This document shows positions 1 through 12,269 of a stretch of 64,000 bases of DNA, piece after piece. A program made the position numbers and the translations under genes. Origin of the DNA: Ascoidea asiatica (lineage: Eukaryota > Ascomycota > Saccharomycetes > Ascoideales > Ascoideaceae); contig BCKQ01000003.1 in NCBI GenBank assembly GCA_001600695.1, positions 124,001 to 188,000 on the forward strand, written 5' to 3'. Each line of letters opens with the position of its first letter. The first letter of the stretch is position 1. Below the pieces are notes generated by a model. It saw nothing but the letters and a program-made list of their open reading frames with translations. It did not search any database and was not told the DNA's origin.

Positions 1-1
1 A

Positions 2-1108
2 TTTGAATTGACCACAAATGAATCAAAAAAAACTGAGCCAACCAAATTAGAGAAAACTAGCCAAGACAAGAAATTATTCAAAACTTTGACAAATATCGAG
101 AAAGAAAGAGATTTTAGTGATTCAACATTAACTCGTGTTGCAACTTTAGATGGTGATTTTATGTTTCGAAAGCCAAGTAATTCTGACAGTCTTTTGTCCA
201 GAAGATTGACAAATAAGTCTCGGAAGATAAATTTAAGTTCTAATTCTATTGCCATGACTCCTGTTAAAATTAAGGTATTTGTATACCCCTCAAAGGTTGA
301 TTTTATTCCATTTTGGCTTCCTTTAAGCTCCAAAATCAATGAGGTCTTAAAAAAAGTATGTGAACAAAAAGGCTTTGATCCTAAAGATTATGCTTTGAAA
401 CCGTTAAATCAAAATGAATTATTATCTTTAGAGGATGATCTTTACTCATTAAATGATATGTATGAAATAGAATTGATTAGTAAAAATTTATCTCATCGTC
501 TAGGGTTAAAGAAAATTAATAAAATTTCTTCAATTGGTAACGCGGAAGCTTTAACTAAAAAATTAACACTATCTTCATTGGCACCAAATCCTGAATTTTT
601 GAAGGACTTTCCTTCTATAAAATCATTGAATACTCCTTTAACAGGAAAAAAGTCTATTTTTTCTTCATCACTTAAAAGTAAATCCAAATTTTTAAATCCT
701 CATACTAGTAATAAAACAAAAAATAAAAGTATTCTCAGTAAAGAAGAAAAGGAAAATAATTCTCAATTTGAAAGATATACGGTATGGAGAAAGCAACCTA
801 TGGCATTCATAAATAAACATAAAAGAGTATTAGCTATTGATGGAGATTATATATATATATTACCATCGGATGAAGCCTTTGGTTATGGGTCTAGTATGCC
901 AAAAACTTCAAGCTTTCATATTAAACAAATGAAAATTGTGAAACAATCTAGAAAGAATCCAATAAATTTCAAAATATTGATAAATAAACCCAACATGAAT
1001 GATTTAATGAAACGTTATGATTTTGAAGCATTGAGTTTATCTCAGAGTTCTAAAATTGTTTCTAGACTAAAATCGGTTCAAGAAGCTTATAAAATGAACA
1101 ATGTCTGA
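2..1108 (+). CDS. AVO1: AVO1/SIN1-like TORC2 subunit, C-terminal part (5' end outside window)
   Basis: The reading frame is open to the left edge, so the start is missing; the first visible codons are ordinary sense codons, and 366 residues follow the TTG at 8. Residues about 85-160 resemble the Ras-binding-like domain of the SIN1/Avo1 family (start PVKIKVFVYPS). Residues about 256-362 look like the SIN1-type PH domain, beginning YTVWRKQPMAFINKHKR and continuing AIDGDYIYILPS. Between them is a Ser/Lys-rich linker. Avo1 is a membrane-targeting subunit of TOR complex 2, which signals to Ypk/AGC kinases at the plasma membrane. The gene is convergent with TAZ1, with 312 bp between stop codons. 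The family assignment comes from domain order and the PH-like motif; the upstream conserved region is not visible. Confidence 0.72.
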   Translation, partial: FELTTNESKKTEPTKLEKTSQDKKLFKTLTNIEKERDFSDSTLTRVATLDGDFMFRKPSNSDSLLSRRLTNKSRKINLSSNSIAMTPVKIKVFVYPSKVDFIPFWLPLSSKINEVLKKVCEQKGFDPKDYALKPLNQNELLSLEDDLYSLNDMYEIELISKNLSHRLGLKKINKISSIGNAEALTKKLTLSSLAPNPEFLKDFPSIKSLNTPLTGKKSIFSSSLKSKSKFLNPHTSNKTKNKSILSKEEKENNSQFERYTVWRKQPMAFINKHKRVLAIDGDYIYILPSDEAFGYGSSMPKTSSFHIKQMKIVKQSRKNPINFKILINKPNMNDLMKRYDFEALSLSQSSKIVSRLKSVQEAYKMNNV

Positions 1109-1420
1109 AATTGTGATTTTATTATTCTATAAAATATAGTACAAATTGATTATAATAATGTTTTTAATAGGAAAATCTTATGAAACAGAATTTTTATTTA
1201 CAAATATATAAATTTTTTGAGGAAATGATTCAAAGATCCAAAGAAAGATGCTGGTCTAGTTTAAATTTTTCACATTTTTGCTACAACATTTTTGTTTCTT
1301 CTTGCTTTTTTTAAATAATGACATAAGTTCTTTTAGAATATTAAGGTAGATTGAAATATGAAAAAAAAATTATTGATAAATGATGGATGGCCAAATGTTC
1401 AAAATAAAAATAATTGAAGA
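1109..1420. other. convergent 3' intergenic, AVO1/TAZ1
   Basis: About 310 bp of AT-rich sequence between two stop codons. It holds poly-A/T stretches expected of 3' UTRs and no GC-rich island. I see no gene. Confidence 0.6.
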
Positions 1421-2635
1421 CTAATGATTTGAACTAGTTTCTGATTGTAGTCTTTTATTTTCAATTTCAATTTCTTTTAATTTAACTTGTTTATCAAAAT
1501 CATCTTTTAAAAATTTTTGAAATCTTTTAATTGCCCAATTTTTTCCAATAAATATAATATCTGGATCACTTTTACCTTCCGATAAAGTAAACCTTTTCCA
1601 AAATGAAGGGTCTTTCATTCTATTATCTTCTTTTGGTAAATTTTTAAAATAAGTTTCTCTGATATCTAAAACTTTTGATCTAATTTCTGCTGCTAATTGG
1701 CTTCTTAAATTTTTTACATCATCACCATTTTTTAAATTTTCAGTTAAATCTATTAATTTATTATTGAATTTTTTTTTTTCATTATTTATTAAATCTTCCC
1801 ATTTTTTCCTATAATTATTAATTAATTCATCATTTATTGGTTTTCCAATAATTATATTAATTTCATTTCTAAAATTTTGAGGTAAATATCTGCCAATTAA
1901 ACTCTCAGCTGAATCTTCTGGAGCAATTTTTTCAAAACCAGTTGAGAAAATGGGTAAAATTATTGGAGGTTTAGTTGATTCAAGAATTAATCTTGAAATT
2001 CCCCATCTAAAATATCTCATTGAATTATTATGTGGGGGGTGTAATTGTAATACAAAACCTTCAGGAAAGATATGAAACCAGGAAGGTTTTTGTCTTATTA
2101 TTGGATTTTTGTAAGTTGAATTTGAATTTGAATTTGAATTTGACTTTGAATTTGAAGATTTAAGTTCAATTGGTAAAGAATTGTCAGGAGACAAAATTCT
2201 TATTGCAGCATCAATAGAACCTTGAAATGGACCAACACCAAATCTTTCAGTTGATAAAATTTTTCCAAGACTAAAAAAATAAGATAAAGGATTATTTTTA
2301 AAAACAACATTACTTGCACCTAAACCCCAACGAATATCATCGATATTCATAAAAAATCTAAAAGGTAAAGCTCCCCATAAAAAAGGATCATCAACAACTG
2401 ACATATGATTCATTACAGTTAATAAACCTCTATTTTCAATTCTTGCTTTTTTTAAAGCATTATCTAAATTTTCTAAACCTTGAACTTTTGGTTTATAAAC
2501 AGTATATATGAATAATTTTGAAGTTGTAACAACAGATAAGCAAGTTAATTGACTAAAAAAATTCCAAAATTTATTTTGTCTTGGAAATTCATTTAAAAAG
2601 TCATCACCTCTTTCTAAAACAGCTGGTAATGACAT
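1421..2635 (-). CDS. TAZ1: tafazzin, lysophospholipid/cardiolipin transacylase
   Basis: A protein of 404 residues from the first ATG (2633-2635); the frame extends two codons further to a TTG, which I do not use. The acyltransferase motif NHMSVVDDP (about residues 76-84) supplies the HX4D catalytic pair. A second block, IFPEGFVLQLHPP (about 190-202), matches the glycerolipid acyltransferase substrate-binding motif. Tafazzin remodels cardiolipin acyl chains on mitochondrial membranes facing the intermembrane space. An SNSNSNSNS insertion near residues 163-175 is encoded by a TTGAAT-type hexamer repeat and should be a surface loop. Length fits the yeast family (about 380 residues plus the insertion). 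A GC-richer upstream region begins about 200 bp from the start. Confidence 0.9.
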   Translation of the reverse strand: MSLPAVLERGDDFLNEFPRQNKFWNFFSQLTCLSVVTTSKLFIYTVYKPKVQGLENLDNALKKARIENRGLLTVMNHMSVVDDPFLWGALPFRFFMNIDDIRWGLGASNVVFKNNPLSYFFSLGKILSTERFGVGPFQGSIDAAIRILSPDNSLPIELKSSNSKSNSNSNSNSTYKNPIIRQKPSWFHIFPEGFVLQLHPPHNNSMRYFRWGISRLILESTKPPIILPIFSTGFEKIAPEDSAESLIGRYLPQNFRNEINIIIGKPINDELINNYRKKWEDLINNEKKKFNNKLIDLTENLKNGDDVKNLRSQLAAEIRSKVLDIRETYFKNLPKEDNRMKDPSFWKRFTLSEGKSDPDIIFIGKNWAIKRFQKFLKDDFDKQVKLKEIEIENKRLQSETSSNH

Positions 2636-2829
2636 TTTCAAATGTATATTAATTTTACTTTTATTTTATATTCAAATTATATAAAATTATAGTAAAAGAT
2701 ATACTAGCATATATTGATATATATCAAATTATATTGAATTATTTCAAATTCTATTTACAGGATTTATGATTCAAATTATTGCTTTCTTTTTTTCTTTTAC
2801 TAAATATTCTATTGGTACTTTCCCTTAAA

Positions 2830-3330
2830 AATAAATTACGACTGTAGTCAATTAAAATAAGTCGAGTAGGATTCTAACATACTCATCGGCAGAAGGAAAA
2901 TCTCATTACAAGGAAAAAGATCTCTAAAAGCTCACCAACCGTAGGCACGTGCTAAAAATGTTGAAGCGCAATTGCAGAGGGTTTTAAAATGTAGACATGG
3001 GCCTCGCCACGTTTAGCCACTTAAAGCCACTATTATATTAATTGTGGCTGTAGGTCTTTATAAGTGGCTTTGGACAGGCCTATTGAGGCGGTGCATGAAT
3101 TAAGATTTTTGGACTCATCTGTGCACGTGCAATAAAGCCCCGTAGATAAAAAAAGTGTCTGCGCATTTATTGCACCACAAAAAAAGGTCTTGCGCTGTTT
3201 CGGATTATCTCAATTACTACCGGTGCTAAACGGTATATTGCACATAAACATGCATACTTCTTGCAAGTCACTTTTTTTTTAATTTTGCCTGTCTCTATCT
3301 GCTGTTTTCTGCGAATATTTTTCCGGTGTG
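2830..3330. promoter_or_regulatory. GC-richer TAZ1 upstream island with E-boxes and GCCAC cluster
   Basis: CACGTG occurs at 2946-2951 and at 3124-3129, the latter inside the 10-bp palindrome TGCACGTGCA. Four AGCCAC/GTGGCT words fall between about 3015 and 3071; AAAGCCACT (3023-3031) and AGTGGCTTT (3063-3071) form an inverted repeat. CACGTG is the core of Cbf1/Pho4/Tye7-type bHLH sites. Which factor binds here is inference. Confidence 0.45.
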
Positions 3331-4109
3331 CTTGCTTGTTTCCTGTTTCCTTTCTAAATCAGGCAATCGCGGATATTTCCCCTTTTTGAATGTTTAGAAA
3401 AACTCCTGAATAACTCCAAATCAAAATCAAAATTGAAATCAAAATCAAAATCGAATTCAAACTCGAATTTGAATGAAGTAAAGTCATTAATAATGACATT
3501 TGTGATTTGTTTCTGCAAGTTTTTTTTGCTTTGTAGAATTTAGAGTGCTGGACGTGTCTTTTTTATTCGTTTGCATATATTTTGTAACTTCAATAAGTTT
3601 TGAAAGTCTTTTAGCTCATGTTTCTTGCAGTTTTTATGAGGTAAATCTTTCAAATTGTGTAAAATTAGCATCTTTTTGGATGAAATTGATTAGTTTTTAG
3701 TTTTTTTTTTTTTTACTCCTTTTAATCATTTGGTCACTTTTACAATTCAAAGGCCAATGTCCTTATCATTCGAATACAATAATTACAATCATCATTGATC
3801 CTTTTAATTTATTTACTTTCCTTCATAAGTTTCTTTTTCCATTTTGCTTACTTCGATCTAATTACACAGCTTCTTAATTACATAATTATTCAATTAACCT
3901 TGCAAATAAAGCAAATACTTATCAATTTGATGATAAATTCCATTTATGATTTGTATTTATTTTCCCAAAGAATGTTCAATATACACGTTCAAATTATTTT
4001 GTATTGTTGTTACTAAAATTTGTAATAATCCTACACAATTAAGCATTCACTTAATTCTTTTTTATTGGCTTAATTTTCTTTCATTCACATTTCTGTTTCA
4101 TTATTCTAC

Positions 4110-4121
4110 TACAGTACTGTA
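4110..4121. repeat. 12-bp perfect palindrome TACAGTACTGTA
   Basis: Two overlapping copies of the recurrent intergenic 7-mer (TACAGTA and its complement) make a perfect 12-bp palindrome in AT-rich DNA. Confidence 0.7.
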
Positions 4122-6380
4122 TTGTAGTTCTAGTAAGTACTATTAATACTTTAACAAAAGACTTCTTTTCAACTTTAATATCTTCCTTTGTTTTAGTTTT
4201 TGTTTTGTTTTTACCAAGCCCATTTGAAAATGTTTTATTTTTCAATAATAGTAATACAATAGTATTACAATAATAATACAACTCAAAATTAAATAATAAC
4301 ATATACAAATTTAAAAATTCATATTTATTTTTTATCATTGTTCACTTTTATTACGTAACTTTACTATAATTTATTCTGTATTCATTCTACTACTAATAAT
4401 CTCACTAAGAGTAGTAATTTCATGACTTTCAGGAACCAAAAAACAAAGAGAACCTTGTAAACATACTTGAAATTCTTCCTTGGAATTTTTTTATTGAAAT
4501 TATTATTTTATTGAAGATCTTATTAATCTATTCAGAGTCACTCATTACATATCATTGATTGTTTCCCTTTTCACTTACGAATTTAGTCAGAGAAATTTTC
4601 AAAATGCACTTTTATTATTATCACATTTCTTTATCAATTAAATTTGTACTCATATTAATCTTTCATTTTCAAACATATAAAAGTATATAAAATTTTTAAG
4701 ATCCCATTCCTTAAATAAAATAAAATAAAATTAATTTCCTAAAAATTTATAAACCTTAAGTCATTTTTAAGCAAATAAGTAATTAATATTCTTCTAAAAA
4801 TATTTAAATTTTATTATATCACTGATAACAATTGTTCTTTATTGTACGTCTTAAATAAAGCATACCGAAACAATTCATTGTTCAATGAATAAAGATAAAG
4901 TTCAGGATAACATCCATTTAATTTCAATTTACTTGAGAACATAAACAATTATACTTAATTATGTTCTTAAAATAAATTATAATTTACCGGTAAGGCCTAT
5001 TTTTTGTACTTTTTGTATTGTTTTTATTTTCCTTTTTATTTTTTATTTTTTTTATTTTTTTAATTTTTTTTTTTCAATGAAAATTTGGTAACTGTAATTG
5101 ATTTAATTTTTTATAGCAAATAATAATTAAATATCCTAATATGATATGATTTTCGTAAACAACATCTGTCTCAAAAATATTTTTTCGCTTTGTCCATGAT
5201 AAATTACAATTTACACTTTTTATAGTACTGCAATTTTTTTTATCTATTTTTAACTAACATTTAACTATTCTTACTATTGCTACTATTCTTATTATTATTG
5301 TTGTTGTTATTGTTGTTGAATGATGTTTTGAACAATAGAATTTATTTCAAAACTTCATTTTTGTATTTTATATTAGACTTATACTTATCTTCGCTACTTC
5401 TACTTCTACTTAGCTTCTTTTATTTATTTCTTTTTTGATTCACTTTTGATTCAATTTCGCTTAAAATATACAAGATAACCAATGTTAAAGATTATGACTA
5501 CTGGCATTATATCATGAAATAGCCTAATCTAATCTAAATTGCTAGTACATGATCTAATTAGATTCTGAAGATAACCAACCAGCTAACCAGCGAGCCAATT
5601 AAGCATTTAATAAGTTATTTTATCATTCTATAATACTCTTATCAATGGAGTCAAATTTACCAAAAATTAATTCATTTTTATTATTTTTATTCCCTCTTTG
5701 TTTAAATTGACTTCCTTGTATATATTTTTTCAATCTTAGCAACAAAATATATTATAATGAGCTTTGTAAATATGCAAATGAATACATTGCCAATGAAAAC
5801 AATAGGCAACTTATTCAAAAATAAATTTGTTGTAACTTAAAAAAAAAAAAAGGGTTTTTTTGTATTGTTTTATTTTAAAATATGATCATCAATTTTATTC
5901 TATTAAACTTTCGCTTTTTTTTGATAACATATTTTAGACCAGTACTAGTACTAGTAATATTTTTGAATGGACTTGTAAAATTGTAAAACTATTTGGTATG
6001 GTTTATTAACACTTTCGAGATTGATTTCCACAACTAATTCTTTTTACAATTCCAAACCAAATAGTCAGCTATAAACTAAAAAGCTACTACAAAAAAATTT
6101 TACTTGAAATTTTAAAGAAATTAAATTAAATTAAATTCAATGTATTTTTATAATAATATATGTTAGATGAAATGTAAAAACAACAAAGAAAACAAAAAAA
6201 CAAAAACAAACAAAAGAAGAAATAAATATATAAATGAAAATAATTGATTAAAACTGAGATAATATCTTAAAAACTGAAAATGATTTAAAAATCTAAAAAA
6301 AAATAAAAGTAAAAATTCCTTAAGTATAATTTAAACGAATTGAAACGAAAAATGCTATATAATGCACACATAATGATTAA

Positions 6381-6443
6381 TCTTTATATAATGATAAATT
6401 GTATAATTCTTTATATAATGATGAATTGTATAATTCTTTATAT
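6381..6443. repeat. 27-bp tandem duplication (2.3 copies)
   Basis: The unit starting TCTTTATATAATGATAAATT spans 6381-6407. It is repeated at 6408-6434 with one A/G difference and followed by 9 more bases of a third copy. It ends about 30 bp from the HMG gene stop codon, so it lies in the 3' UTR. Confidence 0.85.
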
Positions 6444-6472
6444 TTGTAAATATATATATATGACATTCGACT

Positions 6473-7930
6473 TTACTTAAAAGAACTGAATTTACTATTA
6501 TATAAAGGAAGGTCTAAATTAGATAAAGGTGGTAAAGATATTGTAGATTCATTTTTAATTCTTGGATTATTATTTACAAATCCATGCAATCTTGGAAATT
6601 CATCATTTGAACTTGAATTTAAATGACTTGTTAACATTCTTAAAGGAGGTAATTTGAAACCATTGTTTTGATTACCATATGGATGTTGATTAGAAATTTT
6701 AAGCAGAGATTGAAGGGGAATTTGACGTTCAGTTGGATTTTCTGAATGAACCTGATATGTTTCTTGTTCTAACTTTGGTTTTATTTGAGTTTGTGGTCTT
6801 GGCTGGATTGAAACTTGATGCTGATGCTGTTGTTGAGGAAAATGCTGTTGAAATTGATCATGATTGAAAGGAACTTGGTCGAATCCATTAGAAACGTTGC
6901 TTCTCATTTGAAAAGAACAAGTTGAAGAAGGGCGAGTTAAAGATTGTTGAGGTGAAGGAAGTGCAAAACTATTAGAGTTAATATTATTATTCAAGGGTTT
7001 AGGAGTAGATAAAAGACTTGAATCTGATCTAGAAGGTGAAATAGAGGAAGAAGAGTCTTTTTTAGAATCCTTATTAGCTCTACAATATATACACAAATTT
7101 TTCTTTGCATTTCTTCTTGGAATATATCTATACCCAGGATATTTTTCAGCATGCCTTTTTTTTTCATCTTCAGCAGCTTTATTCCAAAATTCCTTTTGTT
7201 TGGGATCTAAAGCTCTCCATCTTTTGCCTAATTCCCTGGAAACATCAGGATTAGTTCTGATCACATTGCCTTCATCTAAAACAGATTGATGATATTGTTG
7301 ACGGAATAAAATAAAAGCATTTCTTGGTCTTGGAATATGACTTGAATTAGAAGAATTTGAACCATTACTTGAATTTAATTTCGAATTTGAATGTAAGATC
7401 GAATTACGACATGTACATTTATCAGGTATATTTTTAAAAGAAGAATTTGATGATAAAGTTGGAGCACGACTTGATATTGGAGGAGAAACAGACCTTGGTC
7501 TTGGCTTAGATACTCGGTTTCTAGAATATGGAGAATATTGTGGATATTGAGAATATGAATTGAAGGAGTTATACAATTTAGAAGAATTGGGAGAATCATA
7601 AGTAGAAGGCTTATAGGAATTATTATAAGTTGAACTTAAAGGAGTATTTATATTATTATTGCTAATAATATTGTTGCTATTATTATTGCTATTGGCATAA
7701 GGATAATTTTGTCTAGACTTAATTGATAAAGTTGATATTGAAGGTAAAGAACCATTGATGTATGAACTTGAATTAGTCATAGAATTATTAACATTACTAA
7801 TATTATCATTAAATTGATTGAAATGATTAAGCTGGTTGAATTGATTGATTTGAAATTGATTTCTTTGAAAAGAATTATAATCATTTATACTGTCGATATT
7901 ATAATTATTGTGATAACCGGAATAATCCAT
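6473..7930 (-). CDS. HMG-box repressor, ROX1/RFG1-like
   Basis: A 485-residue protein with a single HMG box at about residues 199-273 (start IPRPRNAFILFRQ, core ELGKRWRALDPKQKEFW, end EKYPGYRYIPRRN). This is the sequence-specific MATA/ROX1 type. The rest is low complexity: Asn/Ser/Tyr-rich before the box, Gln/His/Pro-rich after it. S. cerevisiae Rox1 represses hypoxic genes; C. albicans Rfg1 represses filamentation; both recruit Tup1-Ssn6. The box reads closer to Rfg1 as I remember it, but function is inferred. Two Cys pairs flank the box (C-T-C near 172-174 and C-x-x-C near 280-283). The start ATG is clear. Very long gene-free DNA lies on both sides, which suggests a large regulatory region. 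Confidence 0.75.
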   Translation of the reverse strand: MDYSGYHNNYNIDSINDYNSFQRNQFQINQFNQLNHFNQFNDNISNVNNSMTNSSSYINGSLPSISTLSIKSRQNYPYANSNNNSNNIISNNNINTPLSSTYNNSYKPSTYDSPNSSKLYNSFNSYSQYPQYSPYSRNRVSKPRPRSVSPPISSRAPTLSSNSSFKNIPDKCTCRNSILHSNSKLNSSNGSNSSNSSHIPRPRNAFILFRQQYHQSVLDEGNVIRTNPDVSRELGKRWRALDPKQKEFWNKAAEDEKKRHAEKYPGYRYIPRRNAKKNLCIYCRANKDSKKDSSSSISPSRSDSSLLSTPKPLNNNINSNSFALPSPQQSLTRPSSTCSFQMRSNVSNGFDQVPFNHDQFQQHFPQQQHQHQVSIQPRPQTQIKPKLEQETYQVHSENPTERQIPLQSLLKISNQHPYGNQNNGFKLPPLRMLTSHLNSSSNDEFPRLHGFVNNNPRIKNESTISLPPLSNLDLPLYNSKFSSFK

Positions 7931-8080
7931 TTTTATTATTTTTAAACAGCGAGCAATAAAGTTTATATAATATACAGTAGTGAAATATAAAGTATATTAA
8001 AATGTAAAATATATAATGTAAAGCGTATATTAGAAATATAATATGATAGATAATATGGTATTGTATTTTATTTTATTTTA

Positions 8081-8105
8081 TAGTATAGTATAGTATAGTA
8101 TAGTA
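8081..8105. repeat. (TAGTA)5 microsatellite
   Basis: Five tandem TAGTA units followed by degenerate TAATA units, about 150 bp upstream of the HMG gene start. Confidence 0.8.
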
Positions 8106-10684
8106 TAATATAATATTATAATTTATTTTTATATGTAGGTTATGATAAAGTAGAATATGTATTAAAGTGGATCTAAAAGAAAAGCAAACTAGATTTGATT
8201 TAATTTATTTTAAAATAAAAAAATGAAATAGAAAAGTAAAATAGAAAATTGGAAAAATTGAAGGGTACTTATATATCATTTTGATAAACTAAGAATTGGA
8301 GTATTAATAATAGTAAAGATAATGATAATAATGATAAAATTTAAAAGAGGTACTGTTTAAGAGTTAAATTTAAATATACGTACTTTAATAATAATAAAAA
8401 TATTAATAATAAAGTAGCCTAAAATTAAATCAATATTTTGTAAAAGAATTGTATAAGATTTTGAATAATTTCATCTGAGATTTGCACAAGATTGTAGATT
8501 TAAGATTGAATAAGATTGTGTAAGAATAAAATTGTGCCTGTACCTTACAATTGTATCAGAAGCATTTATTGTTGTTAATACTCATAATATTGATGTTGTG
8601 GAATTTGGAATTTGAAAATCTGAAAAATAGAAAATGGAAAAGGGAAATTGGAAATAAATATTAAAATAACATTTGAAATAACATTTTAAACTATTTGAAA
8701 AAGTTTTAAAATGATTACAAATTTTTTAAAAATATTTTAAAAATCATTTTAAAATTAGTCTAAGACAATTAAGATTTGAATTATAAAAAACAAATAATAA
8801 TAAATAAAATCATTCAGATAAATAAATATGTAAGATGAACGTAAATGGAGCAATAATAAAAGCATATGAATATAGACTTTTGAATTCAAGATTGCTCTAA
8901 GTTTTTATTTTGAATTTATTGATATCAGAATTTCACACTATGATATAAGATTGAAAGATTTCAGAAAGGAATAAAGCAAACATAAAAATAAGCAAGCAAA
9001 ATAGAAGCAATTGAAAAAAGAAGCAATTGAAAAAGAAGCAAATTGGAAGAAAATGAAGGAGAAACAAAAAGAAAGAAAAAAAAGGAAAGAAGATTTCAAA
9101 TGTAAAGATAAAAAATGACGGGGGTTCAAAACAATACATTTGAGGAGTATGATGATATTGTATGAGATAACTAGTTTCTTTAATTATTTTCACTTCTTGC
9201 TCGTACTTTTTGCACTTCTTTAAATTGTTGCACTGATTTAAGTATATTAGTTTCTACTAGTTTCTTTGCTTCTTTTTTGTTTTCATCAAAAATCACAATT
9301 CGCTTCCAAATCATAAAAGTGATAAAATTATTAGCTATAAACTAAGAAGATAAATACGTAATAGGATTATTTTACAAAACAACTGTTGTCAAAATAATAA
9401 TATTAGAGTATCATTAAACATCAAACAGATGGAAATGTGAATGGAAATGTGGTAACTGAGTCGTCACATTCTGTAAATGATTTCTACCTCCCAGAATTTT
9501 GTTTGAAATAAGGTTCCGAGCTTCAGGCAAGGGCCACCAATCAGCTTGCAGATGTAGACGGTCAGCTCCAATCAAGATTTTTGTACCAGTGCACGTAAAA
9601 GCGGGTTTGTTTTTGCCGCGGGTCTCCGCAGCTCGAGAACTAATCACAATTTATTTATTAATTTATTACATTATTAGTTTATCTATTAATTAATTTATTG
9701 ATTGAAAATTTATTAATCAATTAATTTATCACTTAATTAGTCAATGAAATAATTCTCCGATAATTAATTACAGCTTAGGTAAGTAATATTGTTGCTATTC
9801 AATTGATTTGTAAGAAAAAATGAAATTAAGGTTAACTGGAACTTTATCTTCACAGTGGGGCCAGTCCGTGCCGGCGTGTCACCAATTGTTAAAACCAGCT
9901 GAAGAAAATCCGAAAGTGGTTACAAAGACAGAGACAATACTGCCAGCGAAACAAAATTTGATAGCAAACAAATAGTTTCTCTCAACAATAATCCCGGAAT
10001 GCACCGCGCTGCTGGCGGATATTCCTTGAAAGTCCCTTAGATCCAGCTCCAGATTCAGATCCAGATTCAAATCTAGAGTCCCAAAGATCATAGTTGACAC
10101 ACAAAGACAAAAACACAAAAAGGGAACCACATATTCTTTCAGCTAGATTTGAATTGCTTCTTCTATTGTAGCTTTTATGAATTTAATGAGCTCTCAGTTT
10201 TTTTGATGTAGTGTGATGATAAAAGATAGGTTGAATTTTCAAGTTCTCAAGAGAAAACTATCAAAAAAAAAAAGACACTAAATTGTGATTATAATCTTAC
10301 ATCCTTTTAATTATATAACCTTCATCAAGATCTACAGTATAAATCTTTTGAGAATATCCTTTACATAACCTTACAAAGTTAAGTGGTAAGACACTTATTT
10401 TATGGCCAAAAGCCCAAATAAATCTGTAGTGTTGTGCGGTCCCGCAAAATCTTTGGCAAATAGAATGTAAGCAATACAGTATAGTGCGCACTGCTTTACC
10501 GCACTGAGTTCTGAGTTACACAAAAAGGCTTGCTAAGCCGCTGATTTGTGTTTGACTATGCTTTCAAGCAAGAAATCTGTGGGACACTTTTTATATTTTC
10601 TTTATAAGTGGTGTTTGTAGCTTAAATGAAGAAGGTTACCTACAGTATTGATTGTCTTCTAGTTTAAGATTATCTTTATTACAG

Positions 10685-10713
10685 AGTAGTGTACTGTGGG
10701 TTTACACACTACT
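10685..10713. other. 8-bp stem inverted repeat
   Basis: AGTAGTGT (10685-10692) and ACACTACT (10706-10713) are perfect complements around a 13-base loop. No poly-T or neighbouring gene marks it as a terminator. Significance is unknown. Confidence 0.4.
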
Positions 10714-12140
10714 AAAAACCCATTATATCATTTAATATTACTAATATCATTTGAAATGTTTAGAATATGCTATCATGATATCATGTAGTTTTGGATCTCA
10801 CGTCACTTTACTACAGTAATTTAATTACTTTGTTACAAATTTATATTGTTTTTCGGATTTTTTACTTACCAATTTATTAGAGTTTTAATAATTTGATTTC
10901 ATTGCTACTTGATATTTCAATTATGATTATAATTTTATACATTCATTTTGTTTCAAAAGTTTCCGAACGAAGAAGAATCAAAATAAACACCGGTCCCTTG
11001 AAACTGGTCTCGTGCAACAAAACTCAAAGCTTTAAGGGTCAATCACCCGGCCTTTTCCATTTGTTTCAGCTTTCCTCACGTTTCAGTTGTGGCAACTTTT
11101 AATGGAACTTTCAGTTCAGACCCGTAACTGAGACAGGTCCACTCCGGGGTCACTTCACATACACCACTGTTACAGCGCAAAACCACATTGTTTGTTCGGA
11201 GAAACTATTGGGTCTGAAAAGCAGAGAGACAAAACAATTTTAGTTCCGGTGCTGCACCACAGAAACAAACAATCCACCTCAGTGCCGGACAGAGCCAGAG
11301 CCAGAGCCTCTTTCAATACTTGAAAACATGAATCTGGAGGGTAACAATGCATTGCCATGTTGCTACAATTACGAAAACATACACACACTGCATTCAAATG
11401 TAAGTTTACTATCTTGCTATGCTTTCTGACGGCTAGGTGGTTGTTAGCCGCATTTCCGAGTGGGTTGCGGAACAAGGATAGAAATAACCGCTGTGTGTGT
11501 CTGCAGAAACGGCAATAGCCACAAAAAGCGCAGTCTCGCCCGCAAAGCCCCTGAGCTTCCATTACAAAATGGAAGCTATCCCAAACGAAGGAAAAAGGCT
11601 TCTGGAAGCTCAGCGTCGATTCTCCCTCAAAATGGAAGCTTTTCCATGGAAATAAAGGGGTTTGGTGCTGCACGGCCGCCCTCTCTTCATCCAGAAAGCT
11701 GCAACCGCTGCATACCAGGGAAATCACTCTGCAAAGTTACAATTGTTAACTATACATACTGTATACTACTAGTACTCGTGCTCGTACTTGTTATTTACTT
11801 TGTTTTCCAGCTATAGTCATATTTTCAAAGAAATCTTTAAAATTTCCATTTTATTTTTCTACTTGTTGTTTCTTTTTAGAATACTGAAATTGGGTTCTGT
11901 GATTAATAAGAAAAAAACAAATTTCTTAGTTTCAACCCCAAATTATATAATATATATAGTTATATTAAAAGTATCAATTGCTGTTTTATTCTAATTGTTT
12001 TTTTTTTTTTCAAACTTTTTTTGCTGAAAATCATTATAATGTAACATTTGTAAAGTTCACTATTAATTTTTATTTCTCACGGACTAATGCAAATACTTAA
12101 TAAAACATATTGAATCGATATTTCAGCTTTTAATATTAAT

Positions 12141-12205
12141 CATCATTATTATTATTATTATCATTATTATTATCATTATTATTATTATTTTCATCATCAT
12201 CATCA
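12141..12205. repeat. ATT/CAT trinucleotide tract
   Basis: Long run of ATT units interrupted by CAT, ending in a CATCAT stretch, in non-coding DNA. Confidence 0.8.
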
Positions 12206-12269
12206 TAATTGCTTATCTTTACGCTATATTTTAATATAAAATTACAATTAAATGAAATTCATCAAAACT

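Larger units (their letters stand above)
2636..6472. other. gene-free span, TAZ1 5' side to the HMG gene 3' side
   Basis: About 3.8 kb with no credible ORF; the longest frames are hydrophobic translations of T-rich DNA. Roughly 2830-3330 is distinctly GC-richer and is probably the TAZ1 promoter. It carries two CACGTG boxes and a cluster of AGCCAC/GTGGCT words. From about 3400 on the DNA is AT-rich with homopolymers. A 12-bp palindrome lies at 4110-4121, and a 27-bp tandem duplication lies just before the HMG gene stop. Confidence 0.6.

Noticed and set aside
9800-10130. Possible LTR or retrotransposon remnant
   Set aside because: No terminal repeats, primer-binding site or reverse-transcriptase-like frame could be found.
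11170-11816. ORFs of 185 and 118 codons on opposite strands
   Set aside because: They are antisense to each other in a GC-richer block with fewer chance stops, and neither has domain features. A short internal repeat (AAAATGGAAGCT) explains part of the similarity.
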